Source: Moesziomyces globuligerus (lineage: Eukaryota > Basidiomycota > Ustilaginomycetes > Ustilaginales > Ustilaginaceae). Taken from it: DNA of 64,000 nucleotides. This document shows positions 1 through 9,345 of this stretch, piece after piece. The position numbers were made by a program, and so were the translations under genes. The stretch is taken from NCBI GenBank assembly GCA_030849465.1, contig JARVLF010000016.1:62001-126000 (forward strand). Direction: 5' to 3'. Position 1 is the stretch's first letter. Each line of letters begins with the position of its first letter. The notes under the pieces are model-generated. The model was not told where the DNA came from, ran no database searches, and was given only the letters and a program-made list of their open reading frames with translations.

Positions 1-1717
1 CTTCGTGACCGTCGGAAGGGCCGTGCAGAGCCAAGCCGCTCCTGATTGTGGCAACCCAAGCGGTGATGTACAGTAGAGCAGCGTGCGCGCACGAAATCTG
101 GATGCCAAGTCGCCTTGCGCTGGCCAGCTCGGACGGCGACTAGGTTAGGTTGGGCCAAGGCAGGTTTCGAGGCAAAAGCGCCTCGGGCTTTGCACGACCG
201 GGGAATCGGCGAGGGGCTTGCATACCTCTCTGAATTTACTGGGAAATATCGCTCCGCGAAGGACCAGTAGGCGCGGAGCTGGATTCCCCAGCAAACAAAA
301 TCGCCGCGGTCGGCTGCAGTAGCTCCGCAGCGCACGCCTGCATTCAGAGCCCCCACCGAGGCCACCGGGACCAATCAGCACGAATTCGAGCTGGTCCATG
401 CCGCCGTCAAGAGCCAATCACGTCTCGTCGAGACGGTCGGGTTGGGGAAAGATAGGCTCGCCTCGCACTGGCACGCTTCGGAAGTATAGTTCTTCTCCAC
501 TCACGCAGGGTTTGCGGCGAGCGCATGCAGCGTGCGCCCAAGCGTCCATCGGCTCGACCGAACGCGTTCGTTCCGCTTGGGAGCTGCCAAGGTGGCGAAT
601 CGGAGCGCCGCCACGGGTGGGGGCAACGTCTCGCTGGCTGCCAAAAGTCGTTCCACGATTGAAAGCGGTCGCCAAGGCCCGCTCGCTGCATTGTCTTGGC
701 TTTGCGCTCGTTTCGCCGCCTTGCTCGCCCCTCTACCTCTGTTTCTCTCGATCTCTCTGTCTGTCTGTGTCTGGCTGGCTTCCGTGTGCACTACCAATCT
801 GCAAGTCTAGGCAGCAGTGCTACTTTGATCGAATCACGTTTTGTTTGCACCGCCAGGAGGGTTGGTAGTGATGGCGGGCGGGCGGGCTTGGTGCGAGCTG
901 CTCTTGGGAGGGCACGCGGGCTCGGGTTCGGGCGGTGGTTTCTTTTTTGGAGCGCGAGAAGTGTGTGTCTCTGGTCTTCTTTTCTCGGGCTTGGTCGCGC
1001 CAAGGGCTCTCCAGCTTTCCGGATGTCTGACCACGACCTGACCGACGCGAAGGCTCGGCCTCTTGATCAGAGTGCAGCGCTGCAGCGCTGCAGCGCGAAT
1101 TCCTGGGGCCCCCCACGCTGCTCGAGCGTCGGGCGGTTTCGCACCTGCACGCCGCGCAGGACCCAACCCGACGCCTTGACTGGCCTCGACCCGTCTGCGC
1201 TGAGTGAGGCGAGCAGCGCCACTCCCTCCCTCTCTCTCTTTCTCTCGCTCCACGTCTCCAGCCACCTCGAGTCGCCCCTCGCCCCGTTCAACCAACGCCC
1301 TTGCCGGCTAAGCCGCTTCGGCAGACCCGCCACTGCCACACTCGCTCCTAACCCCGGCCGCTCCCCCCTGCACGCACTTGGCACCACCTTCGGCCGGGCA
1401 CGAACAATTTTCCTCCGCTCCTGGGCGCCCCGCCTTTGCCTCCCAGTGGCCACGCTCGCCGCCCACCTCGGCGCCACTCCAGCGCCGATTCTGGCCTGAC
1501 TCACACGGAGGTTGTCGCCGTATCGACGTGGCGCGAACCCCTCCCGAAATCCCTCATAAGCGCCTCCCGCCTGTCAACCTCCCCTCTTCCCCCCCACCAA
1601 GTGTTCCACCTCACCCCTTTCTCTCTGCATACCCCGTCGCACGATCATCGTCGACCAACGCTACTGTTCTCTTCCGTCTTTCCGAGCTCCCAGCCTCTAT
1701 AATACCCTCTGCCCCTC
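1..1717. other. Gene-poor left flank and 5' region of the SDR gene
   Basis: No convincing gene is visible. Open frames up to 267 codons on + (696-1499) and shorter ones on - are low in complexity and show no recognisable domain. The sequence carries CT-rich tracts (about 730-780 and 1210-1260) and a palindromic gcagcgct repeat at about 1074-1097. The part next to 1718 is probably the promoter and 5' leader of the dehydrogenase gene. Confidence 0.5.
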
Positions 1718-3032
1718 ATGGCTGCCTTCAACTCTGCTCTGCGCTCCGGCGCAATCCGCAGCCTCTCGGCTCGCGTCGCTCAACGTAAGTGATCTCATCC
1801 GCAACTTTCTCGTTCGCCTTGATCGTGCGTCCGTCTTCCTTAGATGAGACGGCCGAAAATTCGGTTTTTACGCTGCCTGCGAGAGTTGTGTCTCCGCAAG
1901 GAGCGTGGCACCGGCTTGCCAATTGCGGCGATTGATCAAGTGGCCACAGATGTTGGCGGCGACGTTGATCATTTGTAATTCAAGCAATACGCTGACACGT
2001 CCCATTTCTCGCTCTTTTGCTGCCTTGCTCCTCTCAACAGCCTCGATGCTTGCTCGCGCTACTCGCGCCCCGGCTGCCAAGACCTTCTCGGTCTGGGCAC
2101 CAAGCCGCATGATCCCCACCAGCGCCAACGCTGCTGACACCGTCCAGGCCAACCCTGGCCCCCCTCCCCCTGTCGAGAACATTGGTGTCGACGCGGTGCT
2201 CCGTCAGAACCCCAACTCGCCCGACAACCACACCACCACCATCTTCCAGGAGTTCTCCCTCGAGGGCAAGACCGCTGTCATCACCGGTGGCAACGGTGGT
2301 CTCGGTCTCGAGATGGCGCTCGCCTACGTCGAGGCCGGCGCGCACGTCTACGCCATTGACCTGCCCAAGGAGCCCTCGGAGGAGTTCAAGATTGTGGCCG
2401 ATCACTGCCGCATCATGGGCAAGCACCTCAAGTACGTCTCGGCCACCGTCACCGACCACGAAGACATCAACGCCTGCATGGACTTCGTCATGAAGGACTC
2501 GGGCACCGACTCGCTCGACGTCTGCGTCGCTGCTGCCGGTATCCTCCAGACCTACGACGCGCTCTCCTACCCCGCGGACGAGTTCCGCAAGGTCTTCGAG
2601 GTCAACACCACCGGTGTTTTCCTCACTGCCCAGGCCGCCGCGCGCAAGATGCACGAGCAGAAGCACGTCTCGGGCTCCATCATCCTCATCGCCTCCATGT
2701 CCGGCTCCATCGTCAACCGCGACCACCACTGGGTCGCCTACAACGCCTCCAAGTCGGCCGTTCTTCAGATGGGCCGTAACCTGGCTGCCGAGTGGGGCCC
2801 TAAGGACATCCGCGTCAACTGCATCTCGCCCGGTCACATCCGCACCCGCATGACCGCCGCCTACCTCGACACCAACCCTCACCTGCTGGCCAAGTGGTCC
2901 GGCTCGAACCCGCTCGGCCGCCTCGGCCGCGCCCACGAGATCCGTGGTGTCGCCGTCTGGCTCGCCTCGAGCGCCTCGTCGTTCTGCAACGGCTCGGACA
3001 TCATTGTCTCGGGTGGCCACAACATCTGGTAA
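1718..3032 (+). CDS. Short-chain dehydrogenase/reductase, probably mitochondrial (D-arabinitol/mannitol dehydrogenase-like)
   Basis: Classical SDR of about 352 residues predicted to use NAD(P)H to oxidise or reduce a polyol or sugar alcohol. Two exons fit the frame: 1718-1784 and 2041-3032, joined across a 256-nt GTAAGT...CAG intron. The N-terminal 45 residues are rich in Ala, Arg and Ser and nearly free of acidic residues, as in a mitochondrial presequence. The catalytic domain has the cofactor motif TGGNGGLG (about 104-111), an active-site Ser in IASMSGS (about 241) and the YNASK Tyr-Lys pair (Tyr256, Lys260), followed by a conserved SPGHIRT loop. The family is certain. The substrate is an inference from overall resemblance to fungal arabinitol/mannitol dehydrogenases. 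The start in exon 1 was chosen because the spliced frame joins exactly and supplies the presequence; an internal Met in exon 2 would give a shorter product. Confidence 0.88.
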
Positions 3033-3694
3033 TCCACCCAACCGCCAGCGGACAATCGACATCGGGCAAGCATATCCCAAATTTTCAAAGCATCTCTCCT
3101 TCCTTGTATATACTTAGGGCATAGCACAGTCTGCAAAGCAACATTACACTATTTAGATCATCTCGCGTTTGCGTCTGAATGAATGTGGACGAGTGTATGA
3201 GCGGCGATGGCAGATGCGGTAGCAGATGACGTGGTCGCGACGTTTGACGAGCGATGCGTGCGTGGTGCATAGCTCAAGTGATCTCGATTTAGATTAGCAA
3301 TGCATCTGGAACATCATGCATCACTGCGCACGGCCAGTCTGTCTTGTGGTCGGACCAGGATGGCTGTGGGCGTTATCAGCAGTGTGACGCGGGCGGCGTT
3401 GATGGTAGCGCGCACGGCCCGCACGCGCCACCCGCAGACTTGCTTGAACGCCGAGGTGGCTTTCTTCCATTCGTCCGAATCGAGATTTTCGTCATTGTGT
3501 GCGACCTGATACTGCTCACACCTTCACAATTTTTTCGGACATGACTCCGAAATCCGAGCAAGAGGCCGAAAATGGAAGCTGAGCCAATCAGACCTCCTGC
3601 ATGTGTCTACCGTTCTTCCAATATCCCCCCTATCACGACCTCCAGGCTCACAACTGACGGAGAGGGGTGCTGCTTGCACTTTGTTGGAGACAGG
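3033..3694. other. Spacer between the dehydrogenase and ferredoxin genes
   Basis: This holds the 3' flank of the dehydrogenase and the probable promoter of the ferredoxin gene. No other feature is seen. The ferredoxin frame is open upstream to an earlier ATG at 3572, but that extension is not presequence-like. Confidence 0.5.
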
Positions 3695-4326
3695 ATGATT
3701 GCTCGAACCCTCGCGTTGCGCCTTTCAGCGCCCACACGGACGATGTTCAGCCGTGTGGCGGTGGCCAAACCGGCAGTGCCTTTGCCGTCGTTGGCCCGGA
3801 CTCTGTCGACAACGCCGCGTTTGTCGCACGGGGGCATCACACGGCCTGCTCCCGGTACGGGTGTTCAGATCCACTTTGTCGACCCCAAGGGGGAACCGCT
3901 CAAGACGGTCGAGGCGAATGAGGGCGACGATCTGCTGTCCATCGCGCACGAGTACGACATCGACCTCGAAGGTGCCTGCGAAGGTTCGATAGCTTGCTCC
4001 ACCTGCCACGTCATCCTCGAACCCGACGTCTACGACAGCCTCGAAGAACCTTGCGACGACGAAAACGACATGCTCGACCTAGCCTTTGGCCTCACAGACA
4101 CCAGCCGCCTCGGCTGCCAGGTCAAGATCGCAAAGGACCAGCACGGCATGAAGGTCCAACTCCCCGCTGCCACCCGCAACATGTACGTCGACGGTACGTA
4201 GATCACCCCCCTTCCCCGAGATGTAATCCACACGATCGAGTATGAACATTGACCGACTAACCATTCGATCTCTCAAAATCAACCTTCGCTCCGTATTGAA
4301 CAGGTCATAAAGCTGGCCACCACTAA
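3695..4326 (+). CDS. YAH1: Mitochondrial [2Fe-2S] ferredoxin (adrenodoxin/Yah1 type)
   Basis: Electron carrier of the mitochondrial matrix, used in iron-sulfur cluster assembly and haem A synthesis in the Yah1 family. Exons 3695-4193 and 4304-4326 are separated by a 110-nt GTACGT...CAG intron and give 173 residues. The start at 3695 opens a typical Arg/Ser-rich presequence; an in-frame ATG at 3572 is possible but less likely. The mature domain shows the cluster ligands Cys95, Cys101, Cys104 and Cys141, in the family pattern C-x5-C-x2-C...C, and the acidic partner-binding helix (DDENDMLDLA). Exon 2 adds the conserved tail GHKAGHH. Without splicing the frame would stop just after YVDGT, so the short last exon is needed for the conserved C terminus. 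Confidence 0.93.
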
Positions 4327-4509
4327 ATGTCTCGTCCCCGACACTCTCAACTCCGTCTGTACTCTACCACACCGCCACACTGCGATCAAACCCAGCATCA
4401 CAAGTTCAGTCTCTCATTGCATGACCGAACCCAAGCGATTTCGAGGTAGATGGTGAGCAACTGGCTTGCTTTTCTACAGCGGCGTCTGCGCGTGCGTATG
4501 CACGCGCGC

Positions 4510-6708
4510 TTAGTAGCTGCGGCCGAACATGGTCCAGCGCTTTGCGTCCTTTGCGCACTGGGGGCACTTCTTACCCTTGATGTCACCGAACTGGGCCTGG
4601 TCGAAGGGGATGCAGAGCGACTTTGCGCCCATGCTGGGAGCCCTCTCGTCCTCGGCCTCGCCGGCGACCGCCTGTCGGGCACTGCGCTTCTTGATGTCGT
4701 CCTCGCACGCCTCGACCTCGCACCAGGGGATGACCACATGGCACTTGTCGTTGAGGATGCGTGTAAAGTCGTCCCACTGCTCGCACACCTTCCTGCGCGA
4801 GCGGTACTCGGCATCGGCCTTGGCAAACATGTCGTCGTGGATCGTGTCGAGCAGCTTGACGATCGAGCCCTCGAGTCCCTCGACCGCAAACGACGTCTTG
4901 GCCTTGTTGTCACGGCGCACAGCCACGACCGACTTCTTCTCGAGGTCCTTGGGTCCGATCTCGAGGCGCACGGGCACACCGCGCAGCTCCCAGTCGTTGA
5001 ACTTGAAGCCGGGGCTGTAGTTGTCGCGCAGGTCGGCCTTGGCACGGATGCCGGCGGCCTGGAGCTCCTTGGCCGTGCGGTCGCAGGCGTCCATGATGTT
5101 CTCCTTCTCCTGCGCGGTGGTCTTGACGCCGATACCGCAGGGGATGATGATCACCTGCACCTGCGCCACGCGCGGCGGCATCACCAGACCGTCGTCATCG
5201 CCGTGCACCATGACCATGACGCCGATGGTACGCGTCGACAGACCCCACGAGTTCTGCCACACGTGCAGCTTGCCCTCGTCCTTGCCGCGGAACTCCTCGG
5301 GAGCCTTGGGGTCCTCGACGGTGATGTTGAACATCTTGGAGAAGTTCTGGCCGAGGCAGTGCGAGGTACCGCCCTGGATACCACGGCCGGTGGTGGGGAC
5401 GAAGCCCTCGACGGTGGTGGTGTAGTAGCCGCCGGCGAACTTCTCCTTCTCGGACTTGACGCCGGGCACGACGGGGACGGCGAGGAGCTTCTCGTAGACC
5501 TGGCGGTAGAGGTCGAGGATGTGCATGACCTCCTTGTCGGCCTCCTCGAGCGAGATGTGGGCGGTGTGGCCCTCCTGCCAGAGGAATTCGCGCGTGCGGA
5601 GGAAGGGCTGCGGGTGCTTGAACTCCCAGCGCACGACGCTGTTCCACTGGTTGAGCTTGAGCGGAAGGTCGCGGTGGCTCTGGATCCACTTTGCGTAGTA
5701 TGGGTACATGACGGTCTCCGAGGTGGGGCGGATGGCGACGGGGCGCTCGAGATCGCTGTTGCCGGCCTTGGTGACCCAGGCGACCTCGGGAGCGAAGCCC
5801 TCGATGTGGTCCTTCTCGCGCTCGAGCACGTCTGCCGAGACGAACATGGGGAAGTAGCAGTTCTCGACGCCGATCTTCTTGATCTCTGCGTCAAAGAAGT
5901 TCTGGATGGACTGCCAGACAAAGTAGGACCAGGGCTTGAGGATGTAGCAGCCCGAGACGTCGTAGTAGTCGAGCATGTCACCCTTGCGCAGGACCTGGGT
6001 GTACCATTCGGGGAAGTCGCCGGCCTTGCGGACGGTGATGCCGATCTGCTCGGCGTCGGGGATCTTGGCAGCGTCGGCGGCCTTGGCCTTGTTGGCGGTG
6101 GGGCCCTGGGTGGAGGCCGGGGCGGAGGCGGAGCTGGCGGAGGGAGCGGAGGCCTTGGCGACCGGGGTGGAGGCTTCGGCCTTGAGCTTGGCAAAGTCGA
6201 CGACCTCGAGCTTGACGCCGGTGCTCTGGAGGTACTTTGCGATCTCTGCGCCGGTCATGAAGAGCGTCTCTTCGGAGCTGGCGGCGTGGACGGCAAAGTG
6301 GTCGGTGCTGGTGGCGAGGCTGGCGTCGAGCACGGCGATGAGGTTGGCAGCGTTGCTCTTGGTGATGGAGAGTGCCGAGACGTCGTCCTTGGAGGCGTTG
6401 AGGAACTCCTTGAGCACCTCGGGGGCGGCGAGACGCATCTCCTTCTGGCCGATGTGCTTTGCGACGGCGCCGGTGTTGTATTCGGAGTCATCCTTTGCGA
6501 TGAGGACGACGGGGGTGGGGGTGGCGGTCTTTGCGGTCTTGGGCTTGAAGACGACCGTCTTGGTGTAGTTGTGTGAGGCGAGTCCGAGCGAAGAGGCGAC
6601 TTCGGAGACGGCGGACCTCCAGCTCTCGGGGCTGTTGGCGGCGGCGTGCTTGACCACCTTTTCGGTCTGGATGGAGAGCGCGGAGAGCGCCGACGAGATG
6701 GCCTCCAT
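4510..6708 (-). CDS. Cytosolic prolyl-tRNA synthetase
   Basis: Class II aminoacyl-tRNA synthetase of 732 residues that charges tRNA-Pro in the cytosol. The single exon encodes an N-terminal region of about 170 residues resembling a YbaK/ProX-type deacylase (editing-like) domain, then an Ala/Ser-rich linker, then the catalytic core. The core carries the class II motif 2 segment RWEFKHPQPFLRTREFLWQE, an anticodon-binding domain, and a C-terminal Cys-containing module with CPQC. The protein ends in FGRSY, the Tyr-terminated tail typical of archaeal/eukaryotic-type ProRS. It is convergent with the ferredoxin gene, with under 200 bp between stops. Whether the N-terminal domain edits Ala-tRNA-Pro cannot be read from the sequence. 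The long open frame on the opposite strand is a GC-composition shadow. Confidence 0.97.
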   Translation of the reverse strand: MEAISSALSALSIQTEKVVKHAAANSPESWRSAVSEVASSLGLASHNYTKTVVFKPKTAKTATPTPVVLIAKDDSEYNTGAVAKHIGQKEMRLAAPEVLKEFLNASKDDVSALSITKSNAANLIAVLDASLATSTDHFAVHAASSEETLFMTGAEIAKYLQSTGVKLEVVDFAKLKAEASTPVAKASAPSASSASAPASTQGPTANKAKAADAAKIPDAEQIGITVRKAGDFPEWYTQVLRKGDMLDYYDVSGCYILKPWSYFVWQSIQNFFDAEIKKIGVENCYFPMFVSADVLEREKDHIEGFAPEVAWVTKAGNSDLERPVAIRPTSETVMYPYYAKWIQSHRDLPLKLNQWNSVVRWEFKHPQPFLRTREFLWQEGHTAHISLEEADKEVMHILDLYRQVYEKLLAVPVVPGVKSEKEKFAGGYYTTTVEGFVPTTGRGIQGGTSHCLGQNFSKMFNITVEDPKAPEEFRGKDEGKLHVWQNSWGLSTRTIGVMVMVHGDDDGLVMPPRVAQVQVIIIPCGIGVKTTAQEKENIMDACDRTAKELQAAGIRAKADLRDNYSPGFKFNDWELRGVPVRLEIGPKDLEKKSVVAVRRDNKAKTSFAVEGLEGSIVKLLDTIHDDMFAKADAEYRSRRKVCEQWDDFTRILNDKCHVVIPWCEVEACEDDIKKRSARQAVAGEAEDERAPSMGAKSLCIPFDQAQFGDIKGKKCPQCAKDAKRWTMFGRSY

Positions 6709-7328
6709 GATGGGCTGCCGGAAGTGGAGAGATGTGGCTAGAAGCGAAGCAAGGCGGTGTGATGTTGGATTGCACTTCTGGCAGCCGCTGCGGTTGGAGC
6801 GTCGAACGAGCTGCGCTCATTTTTCAGGCGCAGGCCGCACTCAGAGCTCTCGCGTGCCGAGTGTCACTTTGGCTTCGCAGTGACTCGTGCGACTCAAAGC
6901 AAAATAGTCGGCAGCGCAGCTCTTAGTCAGCATGACAAGCCGTCTGTGTCCAATTACCCTAGGGTCTAGATTTACGCTTTGGGTGTGGCAAGTGAGCGCG
7001 CACTGTTTTTTTTTTCCATTTCTTCCTTTTCGGCTCGAGGGCTGAGGCCGAGGCGGCGAGGAGAAAAGCTCGCACACGACATCGCAACGAGCCGAGCAGG
7101 TGTTGCGGCTCAGCACCTCTGCTGCAATGCCTTGCGAGTAGCGATGTGATGGGCGAATCTGAGCGACGCGAACACGCTCTGGCATCAGGCTCAGCGCGGT
7201 GGCGGCTCTCCACGCCCTCTGCTCTTGCTACGCCCGAGGGCGCTGAGCTCGCCCAGACCCTACTTGCATACGCTCTACCAGGTCCTCTTTGCCGTTCACC
7301 ATCATCCACCTTCAAAACCTAACCCAAA
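6709..7328. promoter_or_regulatory. Divergent intergenic region, prolyl-tRNA synthetase / zinc-knuckle gene
   Basis: About 620 bp between two divergent starts, so it must hold both promoters. A T-run near 7005-7016 and pyrimidine-rich sequence close to 7300 are the only visible elements. No gene is supported here. Confidence 0.5.
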
Positions 7329-8908
7329 ATGTCTTACAACCGTACCTGCTTCAAGTAAGTCATGTCGCATGCCATAGACTGCCGGGCCAGCGAAAAGGTC
7401 ACTCTTACTAACCAGCGCTCTTGTCCCGTCTGCTTCTACAGCTGCGGCCAGCGTTAGTATCCCTTGACTCGACAACCACTCCTCTCGCTGCGGCGCTCCT
7501 CGATACGCTGCTACGGTGACGGTGGCTCTTCTCGAGCTATCGATCTACAGTTCCTCTCCCTACGGTGCTTCAAGCCCTCGTCCTACGCCATCAGAAGGCG
7601 GCGCGCTGCACTTTCCCGCAGACATCATCAAGCGCTGCTCCTCCCAGGCAGCAGCAGATACCGCGCATCCTTCGGGAGAGAGGAGAAAGAGAGAAGTTTT
7701 CGACCGATGACGATGTCGACCATGTACAGAGGCGAGAGCGAGAGCTGACGACGAGAAGATGACGTCCCTGTCATATACCCCTTCGCTTTGATACCCTGAT
7801 TCCTGGAATCAATTCGTTCCTCATCTGCATCCTGGCTTGCCATCCTGCCTCCTTTCCACGCACTTGTCCTGCATTCGCTGCTTCGGTCGCTGTTGCTACA
7901 CGCGCCACGATGCATCGATCCTGCCTGCTTTGTCGCCTCGCTTCGGGTCTCCTTCCCCGCTCCCTATCCATACTTGATGCCGCGTCCCCGAACGCAACAA
8001 CAGCCGGCCACAACGCCGCCGCTTGCCCCACCGCCGGCAACCCCTCTTGGTACGTTGGCGCAAGATGTAGAAGTGGTCGCCATGTTTCTTCTGGAGTGTT
8101 CTAACCCCGTCGCGTTATCTCGATCATATCCCGCCCCACGATGGATTGGTTTTGCGTTGCCCCCTTCTAGCTACAGTAAGTTTGACCATCAGGCTTTCAG
8201 GTGCAGCACGACCGCACATAGGCCGATATTGACCGTTTCTCGTCGCTTTCCGGCTTCCCTTCGACCTTAATCTCAGACTGTGGTCAGCAGGGTCACATCT
8301 CGTCGCAGTGCGGCATGGAGGCTCAGCCCAAGACCTGCTACAAGTGCAACGAGACCGGCCACATCGTACGTACCGCTCGGTTCATCCCGTGTTTTCGCCC
8401 ACAACGATCGTCGCTGACGCAATTCCCTCCAACACATTGCTTCGACTTCGTTCACCTCGCTAGAGCCGTGAGTGCCCCTCCAACCCGGCTCCCTCTGCGG
8501 GTGGTGCTGGTGGCGAGTGCTACAAGTGCGGCCAGCACGGCCACATTGCTCGTGCCTGCCCTACCGCTGGTGCCACCGGCGGTGCCTTCGGTGGCCAGCG
8601 CGGCGGCCGCAGCTGCTACAACTGCGGTGGCTTTGGCCACCTCTCGCGCGACTGCACCTCGCCCGCTGGCGCTGGTGCCGGCGGCAACTTCGGTGGCCAG
8701 CGCTGCTACAACTGCAACGAGACCGGCCACCTCAGCCGCGACTGCCCCAAGCCCCAGACCAAGAGCTGCTACGTAAGTCGATTCGCCGTCACACAACCCG
8801 CTCGGACGGGATCCTGGATGCTGACCAGCCACGCATGTTGCTTTCCGTTCGACACAGCGCTGCGGTGCCGAGGACCACCTCTCGGCCGCCTGCACCGCTG
8901 CCGCCTAA
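7329..8908 (+). CDS. GIS2: CCHC zinc-knuckle nucleic-acid-binding protein (GIS2/CNBP family)
   Basis: Small cytoplasmic protein built of CX2CX4HX4C knuckles; family members bind single-stranded nucleic acid and associate with translating mRNA. Exons seen: 7329-7354 (starts MSYNRTCF), a probable 11-nt micro-exon 7442-7452, an exon ending at 8365, then 8464-8772 and 8858-8908. Six knuckles can be read: CFNC..., CYKCNETGHISREC, CYKCGQHGHIARAC, CYNCGGFGHLSRDC, CYNCNETGHLSRDC and CYRCGAEDHLSAAC, with Gly/Ala-rich linkers. The first knuckle is split by an intron of over 800 nt whose junction is not canonical if the knuckle is to be normal. A fully canonical acceptor before 8277 would insert four extra residues. 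The last three exons and the family are certain; the 5' join is provisional. Confidence 0.85.
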
Positions 8909-9345
8909 ACAGGCGCCCAGTTGCCGTTGTAGTCGAGCCACACTGTGCTAGGCGTTCGAGCCTGCAGATTTGCCCATCGCAACACGCGTCCGCTTCGAGC
9001 TCGCTTCTGAAATGCTAGCCACCCACGTTCTCGTGCCCACCGTGGACTGTTTGGTGGCTTTGACTGTGCGAACGGAGGACAGCACGCGGAGGCCGTCTGA
9101 CCCCATGAGGAGCGCGCGGGAGACCAGCCAGCCAGCGGACGAGACTTGAGACCTTTTTTGTCGACACAGAGTGCTCACGGGCGAGTCAAGGCGGCCGCAC
9201 GACGGCAAGGTGAGATTAGGAAAGGGGATGCATTGAGAAGCGGGAGAAAGTTGCAAGTGGACAAAAGGTCTATCGGTACAGTGTTTGGGGATGGAAGGCA
9301 ATGTGGTTCGGTCTGAAGGAGATATGTTGTTGTCGGAGGGCTGGA
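8909..9345. other. Convergent 3' region, zinc-knuckle gene / KRE6-like gene
   Basis: About 440 bp between two converging stop codons. I see 3' flanking sequence only, with no further gene or repeat. Confidence 0.5.

Noticed and set aside
696..1499. 267-codon frame on +
   Set aside because: Low complexity, covers CT tracts and a palindromic repeat, and shows no domain.
4450..6576. 708-codon frame on + opposite prolyl-tRNA synthetase
   Set aside because: GC-rich third-position shadow: Leu/Val/Asp/Gly-rich, no domain, fully antisense to a certain gene. The same applies to the antisense frames at 9301-11751, 28065-29783, 49776-51695 and 60242-61693.
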